Assembly: GCA_003427395.1 (NCBI GenBank)
Contig: BFEA01000004.1
Location: forward strand, 1,903,346 to 1,960,023
Length of the DNA stretch: 56,678 nucleotides
Origin: Chara braunii
Taxonomy: Eukaryota > Streptophyta > Charophyceae > Charales > Characeae
Direction of reading: 5' to 3'
The position numbers were made by a program, and so were the translations under genes. Shown one piece after another: positions 10,432 through 21,486 of this stretch (position 1 is the first letter of the stretch; each line of letters starts with the position of its first letter). The notes under the pieces were generated by a model. It was given only the letters and a program-made list of their open reading frames with translations, searched no databases and was not told the origin of the DNA.

Positions 10432-12179
10432 GGCGATGGAGGCGGGGACGGGGTATGAGAAGGGGCGATAGATGCAGGAGGGGATGAACGCGATAAGGAG
10501 TCGTCTTCCTCTTCCGTAGCGAAGGAGGAAGCAGACATAGCTGGAGATGGAGAGGAAGGGAGAGGATGTAGATAGGACACGTGGTGGACGATCGGTCGAG
10601 CCGATCGGCTTCCTGAGACCTCAGGCACGAGGCGCACGGTGTTCATCCCGTTCGGGCCGAGTTCGATCACGCGAAATTGCCATAAGAATCGTGGCGCTAT
10701 CTTCCCTTGACGAGCACATTTCCTTACCTGCACCAGGTCCCCTAATTTATACGAGGGTCGTGGTCCCGCGTTCCCATTTTGGGCCTCGTAGCTACGGACC
10801 TGTCGATTGTGGGCCAACTCAGTCATTTTCTGGCGCTTTTGGGCTAATTGGGGAAGGGACCGTTCCATCAGCTCCATATGTCGTTTGGCCTTGTCCCGAA
10901 CCGTGGCCCTTGTGGGTCGTCGACTCAATGAAGATTCATCGTGGAGGCTCGGTATCGAGACACAAGCTACGCTATTGGTTCGTAATTGGAAGGGGCTAAG
11001 GCCCGTCGATTCGTGAGGCGTTCCCCGATGGACCGCTAGGATGTGATCTACGATATCAGGCCAGGGTCTCAGATCCCGTGCTGCGATGTTTCGTCGCAGC
11101 GCTGTCTTTATCACTCGATTTGCGTTTTCCACTAGGCCATTAGATTGCGACATGTGGGGTGCAGTGTTTCGAATAGCGACGCCGTGTACGACCAGATTCC
11201 TTAAAACTTCCTCTCGGAATTCTACCCCATTGTTGGTCAGGATTTCCTCTGCGTCCTGGTGCATCCCTAGAAATCGGTTGACATACCGCGCAATTTCAGC
11301 CGCCTGTCGTGTTCAACACGGATATGCCTCAATCCATTTCAAAAAATGATCTACGAATACCAGTAGGATTGAATACTCGCAGCTATTAGGTCCAGGGGGC
11401 ACCACAATATCGGTAGTATCCATGCTAACCCTCTGAAACGGTCGTTCGACTACCGTTGGCACTATCGATCTTGGCGACTGGATCGGCGCCTTGTCAGCAA
11501 CGCAGACCTGGCAATTCGCGACGATGAATTTCACATCATCGAGAATATTGGACCAGTACCACTCGTTCTTGTCGATTGCCGCTTCCGTGATCCGTACGGC
11601 AAAATCAGTTGTTGTTTCCTCATGCGCCGCCTTAACCCAGTCGTACCTCATGAACGGGTGCGGCACTACCATCCAAATCCAGCTACCATCCGTCTTCCGT
11701 TTTTCTAACCGGCCCTCGTTCCAACGATAATCCCGAGCTCTTTCATCGGCCCTCCTCCGGTCTTCCTTAGTGAAGTCCTGGAGGGGGTTTCTTACCAAGG
11801 TGGCAATTAGAGCGATGTTCGTCCATACCTCGACCCTTCTAAACTTCCGGGTTTTTTCCAACCCTTCTGACGTGGCGTCAAGAAATCGAGCTTCAGTTGG
11901 GATCTTATCAGTCCGACACAAGGGACACAACCAAGGCTTATCGCCATTTCTGTATTGGATGCACGAGCCATGGGCTTGTGCGACACACTGTCGACAATCT
12001 ATCCATTCTGCATACCCTTCCCCGCCAGGACGGATTGAGATCGAGTAGACGCGCGAGATCGCTTCACAAAAATAACAAAACTTGTCGGGTAGGGAGAGAA
12101 AAGATGAAGATGAGAGGGGAGAGAGAGGAGTTGTAGGATTACCTATGTCACCCATTGCCAATCGCCTGCTTCTTGCCAC
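10428..12179 (-). pseudogene. integrase with N-terminal PHD-like finger
   Basis: One frame of 584 codons with a single in-frame TGA at 11313. Residues 35-88 (11916-12077) fit a PHD finger, Cys4-His-Cys3: C35, C38, C62, C65, H70, C73, C85, C88, with Trp two residues before C85. Next come the integrase HHCC zinc site (H in KAAHEETT, then CQVC), the first catalytic Asp in SMDTTD, and the DDE core over the stop. The second catalytic residue reads NNG where DNG is usual, so Asp is changed to Asn at 11232-11234. The Glu is kept in GLVENANR. The C-terminal part (YKLGDLVQVR to the HHVSYLHP stretch) looks like the GPY/F module. The start overlaps the RNase H frame by about 30 bases in another frame. 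It was an enzyme for DNA insertion; the Asn and the stop make it inactive. Confidence 0.88.
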
Positions 12180-14412
12180 ATGGAAGGACTGTCACTTGTC
12201 CGTACTTGGGTCCGTTCGCTGACTCCGGTTCCTTCCACGGAATGATTTCTTCGCCCTTTGGTACCTTAGCGGGGCGATGCAGACGTGTCAACCCGTCCGC
12301 GTTGCCGTGCCTCTCTGTCTTTCGGTGGATGATGTCAAAATCATATTCCTGTAGGCGCACCGCCCACCGTCCAATCATGCCCGTGTAATTGGTGAGCTTC
12401 TTGACAGCCAATAATGGCTCGTGATCGGTTACAAGGAGGAACTTTTGTCCGTACAAGTACGGATGAAAGTGCTGAATTCCCTAGACTACAGCATAGCATT
12501 CACCTTGCACGGCTGAATCGTTCCTTCGTTCGTCTGGCACCGTACGAGACGTGTATTCGATGACGTGCTCTCGACCGTCGCTCCCTTTCTGCGCTAGAAT
12601 AGCGGAAATTGCCTCTAGCTGTCAGTCCGTGATGAGAATGAACTGCTTCGTAGGGTCCGGCCGGATCAAAATAGGTGTCTTCGCCAGAGCGCCCTTGAGG
12701 GTAGCGAAGGTCTGTTCGCACTCTGTGTCCCAACTGAGGGGCTGGTCCTTTCGTAGCAGATTTGTCAGAGGTCGCGCAATCGCAGCGAAACCTTTGATAA
12801 AACAACGATAGTACGATGCCAGTCCCAGGAAAGCTCGAACCTGCATCACTGACATGGGGACATAAGCATTTTTCACCGCTGCGACTTTCCTTGAATCTGG
12901 TCGCAGTCCTCCACGTGTCACCACGTAACCCAAGAACGAGATTTCCGAGAGGAAAAACTCGCTCTTCTCGAGCGCGATCTTAAACCCAGCGTCTCTCAGA
13001 GTTCCTAGCGTCCACTCGATGTGTTGTGCATGCCCATGATAGGTCTCCGAGTTGACGAGGATGTCGTCCATGTATACGATGACGCAAAAATTAATCATCC
13101 CTTGAGTGAGCCACATCTTGTTGACGAAGTTCTGGAACGTCACGTTCATCGCCTGCTGAAACGTGGCAGGCGCGTTGCAAATATCCATCAGACATCGAAC
13201 CCACTGCCACGTGCCTTCAAACAATACAAAGGCCGTTTTCGGTCGGTCTTCCTCCTTAATGAGAATGTGATGGAAGTCATGTCGAATATCAAATTTACTA
13301 AAATAATTAGCACATCCAATCGCATCCAGCAAGTCATCAATCTTGGGAGGGGGGTACACATCTTTGATCGTGATGTTATTCAGTTTGCGATAATCAATTC
13401 ATGTGCAAATCGATCCGTTCTTTTTTGGCACTAATACTACCGGGAACGACCATGGCCCGGTGGCGGGTTCGATCCACCCATTGGCTTCGAATTCTCGAAT
13501 CAGCTCAATGGTCGTTTTTCTCTCGACCAGGGAGTATCTGTAGGCCTTACAGTGGATCAGGGGATGATTTCCGGTTTGAATCTCGTGCTGTATGACTAAC
13601 GACAGTCCAATGTCTGCGTTTGTCAGACTAATCACTCCCTTGTATTCTTTTAGAATTTCCACGATTAGGTGGTGGATTTCATCAGGTACGTACTGGGGCA
13701 CGTGTAACTCGTACAGTTCATACCATATCCGTACATCGATGTGTTTCGTACTCACCTGCTTCGTGTTTTCGGGCGGGGGCATGGAAATAAACAAATTATC
13801 CGACCGCCAGGAGAATACCGTGGCCATCATCTATGCATCCTGTTCTCGGATGGCCATGTGTTCTTCCGGTGTTATTCCGTCTCGAATGTCCTGCCAAGGC
13901 ACTGGTTTTGTTGTGATTTTGATTCCGAGTCCAGTTTCGAGGCGCTCAGGGGGTTCCAAAGAATTGGTCTTCGCCCCTAAGCGTATCAATCATATCTCTT
14001 TTGCAGGAGTCAAAAGAGATCGTGGGAGATTTGTGATGTCGCAATAGTGCCTTTTGTAATTGTATCGTGCGAGTAGAGGGGAGATACCTTCGTACAGTGT
14101 TCGAGGGGGTTCCAAAGAATCGACCATCCTCGAAATCTGCACGAGGGGTTTGCCCATAATCATGGCTTGCGTTCTCTGTAGACTCTGATCGGTCAGGCTT
14201 AGCGTTCTTGTATTTGCTCGTTGCACCGGGTAATGGATACGTTGTTGTGCCATTTCCAAGATTACTGGATCATCCTCGTCACTGTTGTCCGTGTCCTTTG
14301 ACGGCTGTCTGTCATCTGCGGAGTTATCCCAGGTGACTACGGGGAGAGTTCCCGCCATTATGGGAGAAACTCGTGGAGTCACGTTAGTGGTGGTACGAAG
14401 GGTCAATCTCAT
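12148..14412 (-). pseudogene. pol: linker, reverse transcriptase and RNase H
   Basis: A single minus-strand frame from 14412 to 12148, broken by stops at 13990 (TGA), 13831 (TAG), 13399 (TGA), 12622 (TGA) and 12481 (TAG). RT fingers begin at WIEPATGPWSFPVVLVPKK. The frame continues with DYRKLNNITIKD, FSKFDIRHDFHHI, and the catalytic YMDD at 13063-13074, then FLGYVV and FLGLASYYRCF. RNase H follows with FILITD (Trp then lost to TGA), IEYTSRT, LLVTDHEPL and HGNADGLTR. The first Met overlaps the protease stop as ATGA (14409-14412). All stops are explained by single C-to-T or G-to-A changes, for example CGA to TGA before IDYRKL. Confidence 0.93.
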
Positions 14413-15185
14413 TGGTACAACATAAGGCTTTCCTCTTGTATGACAATTGATCGTCTCTCGAAATCCAGATTGGCTCGCAGGGCCACAAGAGCAGGAAGGC
14501 CAAAAAGGACGTCGTAAGTGTTTACGTCTAAGACTACAACATCTCCAAAAGCATGTACCTTCCTTAATCGAAAAACAACATTGGTCATCCGTCCCGCCGT
14601 TTTGATCTTCTCCTCATCTGTTGAAACGAGCTGATCTTTTTCCGTAAGCATTATTAGATCGTTCTTTCTTCCTGCCCTTTCAACTACCTGTAACGAGATA
14701 ACAAAAACAGCGGCTCCCGAATCGATAATGACATTGTACAGGATTCTCCATATCTCAATATCACATTCTGCAGATTTCCATGAGACCGGTTTAATCCGTA
14801 GGAAGTGATCATCTTTCTGGATTAATCCTAATCGTATTGGGTCTGAAGTTCCTGCTGCATTTTCTTCTGATGTGGGATTTTTCGCTTTTGTGCTCGCTGT
14901 TCGGGCGAGGGCGAATCGTTTCCGATTCGCCTTGCAATGTTGCAGCATCCGTTCATTAGCTTGTTCCGATATCGAAAGTAGATGTCCAATCGGAAGAGGA
15001 ATCCGATGATCGAAGACTCGACCGATGTTCAAAACGTCGATCTTCCCAGTGACGAAGGTGGGTCCTTGCGACTCCATTTCTCCTGGAGAAGGTCGCCACT
15101 CCGCCACTTCTCTCTGTTCTGGCACGGGTCTAATCGTTCCAATCATCCCAAGCCCTGGGTAGCCAAGCGTTACATACTGATCCAA
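14409..15185 (-). CDS. retropepsin-like protease region
   Basis: An open frame of 258 codons without internal stop. The active-site word is IIDSGAAVFVIS (Asp-Ser-Gly, residues about 152-163), followed later by the hydrophobic strand and LFGLPALVAL near residue 230, where aspartic proteases carry the ILG-type turn. It lies in another frame than gag (a +1 shift between 15196 and 15185) and overlaps the pol frame by four bases. The enzyme would cut the gag-pol product. The upstream 150 residues carry no known domain. Confidence 0.85.
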   Translation of the reverse strand: MDQYVTLGYPGLGMIGTIRPVPEQREVAEWRPSPGEMESQGPTFVTGKIDVLNIGRVFDHRIPLPIGHLLSISEQANERMLQHCKANRKRFALARTASTKAKNPTSEENAAGTSDPIRLGLIQKDDHFLRIKPVSWKSAECDIEIWRILYNVIIDSGAAVFVISLQVVERAGRKNDLIMLTEKDQLVSTDEEKIKTAGRMTNVVFRLRKVHAFGDVVVLDVNTYDVLFGLPALVALRANLDFERRSIVIQEESLMLYQ

Positions 15186-15195
15186 CGGGATTAGT

Positions 15196-16344
15196 TCAGC
15201 AGCTTCCGCCTCCTTCCATTTCTTTCATCAATGCCTCTACTCGTCCAGGTCCGTTGGCGATCGGGGCCGCTGCTACTGGTGCGGCTCCGACTCGTTGCTG
15301 CGGGGGTCGATGAGGGCAACCTCGGGCTATATGCCCTGGTTGATAACACATGTAACAAACGTTCAGATTGCCAGGGATCCCTGTGGGAGGGGTTGCCGGA
15401 GCCAATCCGTGTTGAATCGGGGCAGCATGCACCGCTATTGGACGCATCGACCTCATCATCGCCTCTATTCAAGCGTTGTGTTCCCTCTGTTCCTTTTTGC
15501 TTTCCTGAATCAGAGTAACTAATGTCTTGGTTAGTTCTAATAGGGCGGAAGACTCATTCGGTCGTGCGGGGGTTTCAATCGGTGGCGGGGGTGCTGTCAT
15601 CACGGGCACGTGCATGCTCGTGATCACACTCGGGACCGGTCGTTGAGGTCTAATCTGTTCCAGATAGGTGACAGGGCCCGACATAAACCCCATGTTTTCA
15701 AATTTGTTCTGCAGTGCTGCCAACTCAGCTTTAGCTCTCGCTAGTTCGGACGAGTCTCCTTCCCTAGGATAGTCTTCCCCTTCTAGGAAACTCTCAGCGA
15801 ACTTTCATTTCATTTCTTCTGTAGCTGCCATGATCTGTTGCAGCGTGTGGTTGATGGGGGAGAACTTTTTTCGCAATTTCGCCCTCATCGTTCAGCTGCG
15901 AAGTCCATCGATGAACAAATCTCTGCCTACCTGTTCGCCTCGTTTCGTTTTCACAAACATCCTATAGAATCGGTTTTGATACTCGGTGACAGATTCGAGG
16001 GGCTTTTGAACTCGATCTTTGATCATAAAAAGAGTCTGTTCCGAGTGGATGTAATTGAATCGATTCAAGAAATCTCGTTCGAACGTTGGGAGATCGACCC
16101 ATACATAGGTGCTAAACCAGTGATGGGCGTCTCCTCCCAAGCGTGCAGGGATATTCACTTGTGCCTCGTTGTCATCATACTGTTGAGCCCGGAGCGTGGT
16201 TAGCCATGTTCCAGCGAGGTGATGAGCAGGGTCAAATAGATAAAGATCAGGTGGCGTCATGGGAGCCCGTGCTCGTGGTACGGGTTGATTAGGATTCTGC
16301 TGGGGATTCGGATTTTGGTGGGGGTTCTGCTGATTAGCATTCAT
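15196..16344 (-). pseudogene. gag with CCHC zinc knuckle
   Basis: One minus-strand frame of 383 codons, broken by TGA codons at 15892, 15805 and 15469. The N-terminus is Asn/Gln/Pro rich (MNANQQNPHQNPNPQ). The capsid part has LAGTWLTTLRAQQYDD, HHWFSTYVWVDLPTFERDF and SVTEYQNRFYRMF, as in the retrotransposon gag family. The C-terminal part carries the zinc knuckle CYMCYQPGHIARGC (C-X2-C-X4-H-X4-C). The start lies about 85 bases inside the primer site, as usual. It packages the element RNA in other members; this copy is broken. Confidence 0.9.
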
Positions 16345-16427
16345 ATTGACCGTCCGTCGAGCCGCAGACCGGCTTCTAGTGTAGCCAGGTCGCCCAGCTA
16401 TGAGTCATGGAACCCTGCCACGTGTCC

Positions 16428-16440
16428 GGCTCCGATACCA
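16428..16440 (-). other. primer-binding site, initiator Met tRNA type
   Basis: On the minus strand TGGTATCGGAGCC directly follows the end of the right LTR. The usual plant primer site is TGGTATCAGAGCC, so 12 of 13 bases agree. This fixes the right LTR as the 5' LTR. Confidence 0.75.
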
Positions 16441-17617
16441 ACCTCACGCCCGGCGCGACTTCCTGATCGGAGTGGGATGTGGGCCTGGAAGTGCGAAAAG
16501 GGGTGTGCCAAGGATTTTTGGAAAAGTGAGGGGTGGAGTCCCCGGTCGGAACTAAGATCTCCTGTGGCAAAGTTTCAGAGGCATAGATGCAATAGAGCTA
16601 AGGGGGCGAGTTACTTCCGGTCTGATGGCGTCTGATGCCGCGCCGTCATAAGGCAGATGGCATGCGCGGTGCGTTCATGGTCGTCCGATCCGTCTGTTTC
16701 GGTAGCGGCGATTCGGAGAGAGGCCCGCCCGGGATGGTTGTGATTCCGATGAGTCGGTCCTTCGGGAGCAGACACGTGGCGTCTGCCGTCGCACGTTTTG
16801 GTTAGGCCCCCTAGTTTCAGGGGCTCGTCGGTTGCCGCGTCGTCGGCAATTTTCGCAAGGTGTGCAGGGCCAATACGGGGCAATGGAATTCCACGGTACC
16901 ACCGTGAGTTGGTGATATGGAAGGAGGAAACAGAAGGGAGGGAAGTTGGTAATGATAACGACAAAGCTGGGGGATATGAAGTATTGCGTGTTATCCGTGA
17001 TGGGAAAATCAGGGCACCTTGGAGGCTTGGATCGCTGGTTACAGCACAGTGAAACTCCCTAGGGCACAATCGATTTTCGGTTAGGCAAGGGAATTCCGGT
17101 ATCTTTGCCTAATACATTCTCTCACCCAAGGGTCGAAGTACTCTGAGTCCCAAGAGCTCGTCATCTTATCATTGCGGCGTAATGGAAGCCTTCTGCACGC
17201 GTCTAACCGGCAAGGGGATTTTCCCGATGTGATGTCGGAAATTCCTATCCGTTTAGGTGGGGGGGGGGGGGGGCCAGGAAAACTCCCGCCTACCCGATAC
17301 CGGAGATGTCAAGTTCGTCAATGGTCGCGAATCGGTGCATGTGGACACGTGTAGGCTGCGCAGATCGAATCACGCTTACGCATGTCCCCGCGGGGTGTTC
17401 GCTTGCTTTTGGGAGAATGAGAGCCTAATTCCTTATGCAAAATCGCCATGTGTCGTAAACAACTACCCAATCATCTAATCACTCCGTAATCTCGCAAGCA
17501 ATCATTCTCGAATATGCAAGGTGTTGTCAGACATCAAACATCACAGCAACATTAGAATAACAGCGGATCAAAGTGATGAGCAATAATAGAGGCAATAATG
17601 ACGACTATGCAGAGCTT

Positions 17618-17777
17618 NNNNNNNNNNNNNNNNNNNNNNNNNNNNNNNNNNNNNNNNNNNNNNNNNNNNNNNNNNNNNNNNNNNNNNNNNNNNNNNNNNN
17701 NNNNNNNNNNNNNNNNNNNNNNNNNNNNNNNNNNNNNNNNNNNNNNNNNNNNNNNNNNNNNNNNNNNNNNNNNNNNN
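17618..17777. other. assembly gap (160 N)
   Basis: A run of N. The other LTR shows that the true sequence here is close to CTACCATGCTTATGAC in length. Confidence 0.95.
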
Positions 17778-17960
17778 AGGTAAAGACAATGACCAGACAA
17801 AAAACAAAACATCAGACATGACAGTCATTCATTCAGTTATTCGCCAGAACATATGATAGCTGAGATCAAGATTAATCGCAAAACAAGTATGGGCTGAAGT
17901 TGAGACAAGAATTCCGCAAACAAAAGAAAACGGGCGAGTCGCCCTAAGCCGAGATCGAAA

Positions 17961-17968
17961 TTTATATA
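17961..17968 (-). promoter_or_regulatory. TATA box of the 5' LTR
   Basis: TATATAAA on the minus strand inside the 5' LTR, about 1.6 kb upstream of the gag start; identical to the one at 6869-6876. Confidence 0.55.
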
Positions 17969-19091
17969 CAAAAGCAAAGAGGGAGGAAAGACAAAGAAAA
18001 TTGCAAATCCACATTTATCAACCTCAGTTCTTTCTTCCTCTCTCTCTCTCTCCGATGCGGACAGTCTGTCGTCACGCACCAACCCATGAAGTCGTCACCC
18101 CGCTTAGTCCTCCTGCACCCGTCAGGTTCGCCCGCGCGCTACAGTCCGTCGTAGCCCCCACGCGTCAACCCCGCGCATTCGGCACCAGCTCGTCGGGTCG
18201 CCTGACTCCCACTTCAACTCACCTCTTACTTCGCTCGTGAGCCGGCCCTCACTGATTACGCTGCCCCGAGCTTCCAACAACTGGTTAAGAGAGCTATCTA
18301 ATCGCGCAGCCGAAACTTATAGGGTGCATGCATGCACAAAGAACACGGAATTGCAAGGACTTAGAAAGGGGATTAGGAGAGGGAGCACCTATGTTCTGCA
18401 TGGCCAGACCACGGCGTGGGGGACGTAGCCACTCTCCACGCAGCGATTCGATCATGCAGGTCGCGGGCTAACTAGGCACAGCAAAAGGGAAGGGGAGAGC
18501 GGGAAAGACGAAGCTCAAGAAGAAAGATACAATTACAATGGTGTCCACCCAAAATTACTGTTACTTGCAAGATTAAGGGCGCCGACTAATCAGAGCTCCG
18601 TTGCAGCCGCAAAAAGAAGCGCGCAAGAAAGACAACGCGAGGCAAAAGAAATCCCGAATTCCTAAATTCCTAAATTCCTAGCTAATGCAAAAAGAAACAC
18701 AAATTCCAAAAATAAAATCCAAAATTCCGAGGGCCATCAAGGGCTCGACAAGATTCAAAAAAAAGAAATTAAAAAAAAAAACGAAGCAAAACTCCCTCGC
18801 GATCTCCGTGCCCAAAAAACCGACAACAGAACAAGAAAGAAGCGACGTCAAACATTATTATTCGCGCCTTCGTCTGCGCGACAGCCACTCAATCGGCCAT
18901 CTCGGGACTTGCCCGGCCCTGAACCCAGCCATCCGAAAAGAAGCGAGGAAAGAGAAAAGACGAAAAAGTGAGGACACCGATGCAATTTCCCTTCGATCCC
19001 AATCTCCCGTAATTGGCCCAACCTTCCCATCTTAGGACCCCTCATTGTCATCATGCAGAAGATCGCGCGGAACAGAAATTGGTTCGTCACA

Positions 19092-19160
19092 GAGCTGGTA
19101 TCGTTATGGCAGCCCTTATCATTGCCCGCGTTGTTGTTGTTGTTTTAGTCACGTTGTCAC

Positions 19161-19205
<45 letters not shown>

Positions 19206-19313
19206 AACTGTTGTTGTCGTTGTTGTTGTTGGTGTTGTTGTTGTTGTTGGTGTTGGTGTTGGTGTTGGTGTTGGTGTTGGTGTTGGTGTTGTTGCCATTG
19301 TGACTGTTCTTTG

Positions 19314-19362
<49 letters not shown>

Positions 19363-19816
19363 GAGGTTGTTGTTGTTGTTGTTGTGGTTGTGGTTGTTGT
19401 CGTTGTTGTTGTTGTTATTGTTGTTGTTGTCGTTGTTGTTGTCGTTGTTGATGTCGTTACCATAGTTGCTTCTGTTGTCGCTGTTGTCGTCACCGCTGCT
19501 GCCACGGTTGCCAGGTAACCCCAACTCCACCTCCCACTCGCCTGCTGTAGTTGCTTCTGTTTGCACTGTTGTCGTCGCCGCTTCTGCCGCAGTTGCCATC
19601 AGCCCAAACTCCACCTCCCACTCGCCCCCCTCATCAAGGGCATATTCCCTCTCGCCATGATCTCCAATGCCCTGGGGCAAGGTCCCACTTGCGCAAATAG
19701 GGAGATTTCGGCCGTTGATCTTTGCTATCTACGGTCAGTATCTTTTAATTCGTGCAAGTGGGACCTAGCCCCTGATGAGGCTGAGAGTCGTCGACAGCGA
19801 CTGGACTTGTTGTTGT

Positions 19817-19850
<34 letters not shown>

Positions 19851-20010
19851 GTTGTTAGTGTCGTAACACTGTCGCTGATGTAGTTGCTTCTGTTTTTGCG
19901 CTGTTGTTGTCACCGCTGCTGCCGCTGTTGCCATCAGCCCCAACTCCGCCTCTCACTCACCTGCCTCATCAACAGCATAGTCCCACTCGCCGTCCTGATA
20001 GGGGGCGCCT
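19092..20010. repeat. TTG-rich low-complexity region
   Basis: It is mainly GTT triplets (19126-19460 and 19808-19856) with GGT variants, then three diverged copies of a module with CCAACTCCACCTCCCACTCG. Both strands give long ORFs of Asn, Thr or Val. They follow from the triplets and I do not call them genes. Inside, AGGTCCCACTTGC (19680-19692) recurs inverted at 19754-19766, a tiny foldback. Confidence 0.8.
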
Positions 20011-20498
20011 GCTGATGACAACAGTCCTTGCCACATCCAGTCACAGTTGTCCTCGACTCCACAACATGGTCTTGTAGTAGCCCTTCTGTTTGCCTCATTG
20101 GTTTTCCCTGCTAGCATAGTTTTGTGCAGGCTTTGCCTTCTAACCCCCTTTGGTCCTGTACCCTGACATTGGGAAAAGTCTAAGTGAGGCGGTGTCTAGA
20201 AAAAAAAGAAAAAAAAGTGAGGCGGTGTCCGTCCGAGCCTAAGGGCCTCACCACACCACAGTCGAAAGCATCGAACTTCTCGACATATGTCAGAAGAAGT
20301 TCAACAGGTGTGCTGTTTCGACAGTTTGGGCCCCCTTCGGCACACAGCCCTGTCAAAGTGGCCAACTCATGAAAGCAAGTCAGGAAAAACCAGTCGATTC
20401 GGTCAACTCACGAAAGTGAATAGGGGAAAAAGCAAACCGGCTTGAGGATAGGACTAGCATTTGTGCATATATTTTTTCTCTCTCACCTCACATATCTT
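20011..20498. other. no gene; short direct repeat around an A run
   Basis: AAGTGAGGCGGTGTC occurs at about 20180 and again at about 20215, with only an A-rich stretch between. This looks like a target duplication around a nearly empty poly(A) insertion. Nothing else is recognised. Confidence 0.45.
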
Positions 20499-20700
20499 TT
20501 AAACCACCAGTACTTGGCCCAGATAATGATGCCGAGCCGGGAAATGCCCTGGCGCGCCAAGTTTTGTCGCCGCGTCGTTTCGTTTTTCTTTTGGCTGGCG
20601 CCTCCAGCCATTGTGGTCCAGTAGGCCGAAGCCAATCAGTCACGGCGCGTTAACGGGAAACACCCGCGGCCGATGTATGGGCCAAGTACTGGTGGTTTAA
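20499..20700. mobile_element. MITE with 23-bp perfect terminal inverted repeats
   Basis: Bases 20499-20521 are the exact reverse complement of 20678-20700. The outer four bases on each side are TTAA, so the element proper would be 194 bp starting ACCACCAGTACTTGG, flanked by TTAA. That target duplication is the piggyBac one, but a three-base TTA or TAA duplication (PIF/Harbinger) fits as well. The interior is GC-rich and has no ORF. Confidence 0.75.
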
Positions 20701-21486
20701 CTGGCGTTCTGCCATGTCATGGAACATATCTTTCTTTTCAGAACCTACCTACCACTACTCCTAACCCGTGCAAGCATAGCTTTCTACCTCTCTTCGGTGA
20801 AGGGAGGTTGCCTCTCTCCGTCGAGAGGGGTAACAGCATGTTTGCCCCTTTGCCCAAGCATTTACGGTGCAGGGTTGGGGCCGCCAGTGGGGGCCCGGCA
20901 AACACAAGGACCGAGCATTTGCCAGTAACTGCGCCTCCCTTTTCATCTTCCCCCACCCCCATCCTGTAACAGTAGAAGGCGCCGTAGATAGGGCAAAAAA
21001 AAAAAAAAAAGCAGACAACTCTTGAGATTCTTGAAGGTGCAGACTGGGGATGCGAAGTCTGCAAGTTCATTCATCTCTTAAAAAAAGGGAAAAAAGAAAA
21101 TGGAAAGCCATCTACAGGGCATGAACAGATGATAGAAACAGGGTGATGATTTTTTTCATTTCTAGATCTATCATTCTGACAACAGTGCTGCCAACCTCCA
21201 GTCACAGTAGTCCTACTCAGAGTACGCCCTTGACTCCGCAGCGCGGTCTTCTATTTGCCCTTCTGTTGGGCTCACTTGATTTCTATCATCTGAGTTGGGT
21301 TCCTACATTCCGTCCAGTCAGGTCACCCCACCAAGTTGGTAAAAGGGTGATGGTCCTGAGTGGTAGACACTTAGGTATGACTGGGGGCGTAGATGGCGTC
21401 TCCTTGCCAAAGAGGCGGGACCCGGCTGGAAGCCTTCATATCCGAAGAAGAGAGGACTGTCATCAGCAACACCCTTCTGCACCCTG

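Larger units (their letters stand above)
5489..19091 (-). mobile_element. degenerate Ty3/gypsy LTR retrotransposon
   Basis: The element has two near-identical LTRs of about 2.5 kb and internal genes on the minus strand. Their order is gag, protease, reverse transcriptase, RNase H, integrase, extra ORF. That RT-RH-IN order is the Ty3/gypsy (Metaviridae) order. A primer site next to the right LTR supports minus-strand polarity. Nine in-frame stops interrupt the gag, pol and integrase reading frames (seven TGA, two TAG, no TAA), so it is not autonomous now. No matching 5-bp target duplication is visible at 5484-5488 and 19092-19096. I see no clear polypurine tract beside the left LTR, where the junction is the palindrome TCACATATGTGA. 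Confidence 0.92.
16439..19091 (-). mobile_element. 5' LTR of the gypsy element
   Basis: It aligns with 5,497-7,999. Its outer end is TGTGACG on the minus strand (CGTCACA, 19085-19091). It contains the 160-base assembly gap; the left LTR has only about 16 bases at that place, so the N length is not real. A CT microsatellite (about 18040-18053) and the TATA box are kept. Differences from the left LTR are scattered and mostly transitions, so the insertion is not recent. Confidence 0.9.

Noticed and set aside
17552-17828. ORFs over the N gap
   Set aside because: Their sequence is unknown bases; they cannot be genes.
19087-19680. Long Asn-rich (minus) and Val-rich (plus) ORFs
   Set aside because: They follow from GTT triplets on both strands and carry no domain.
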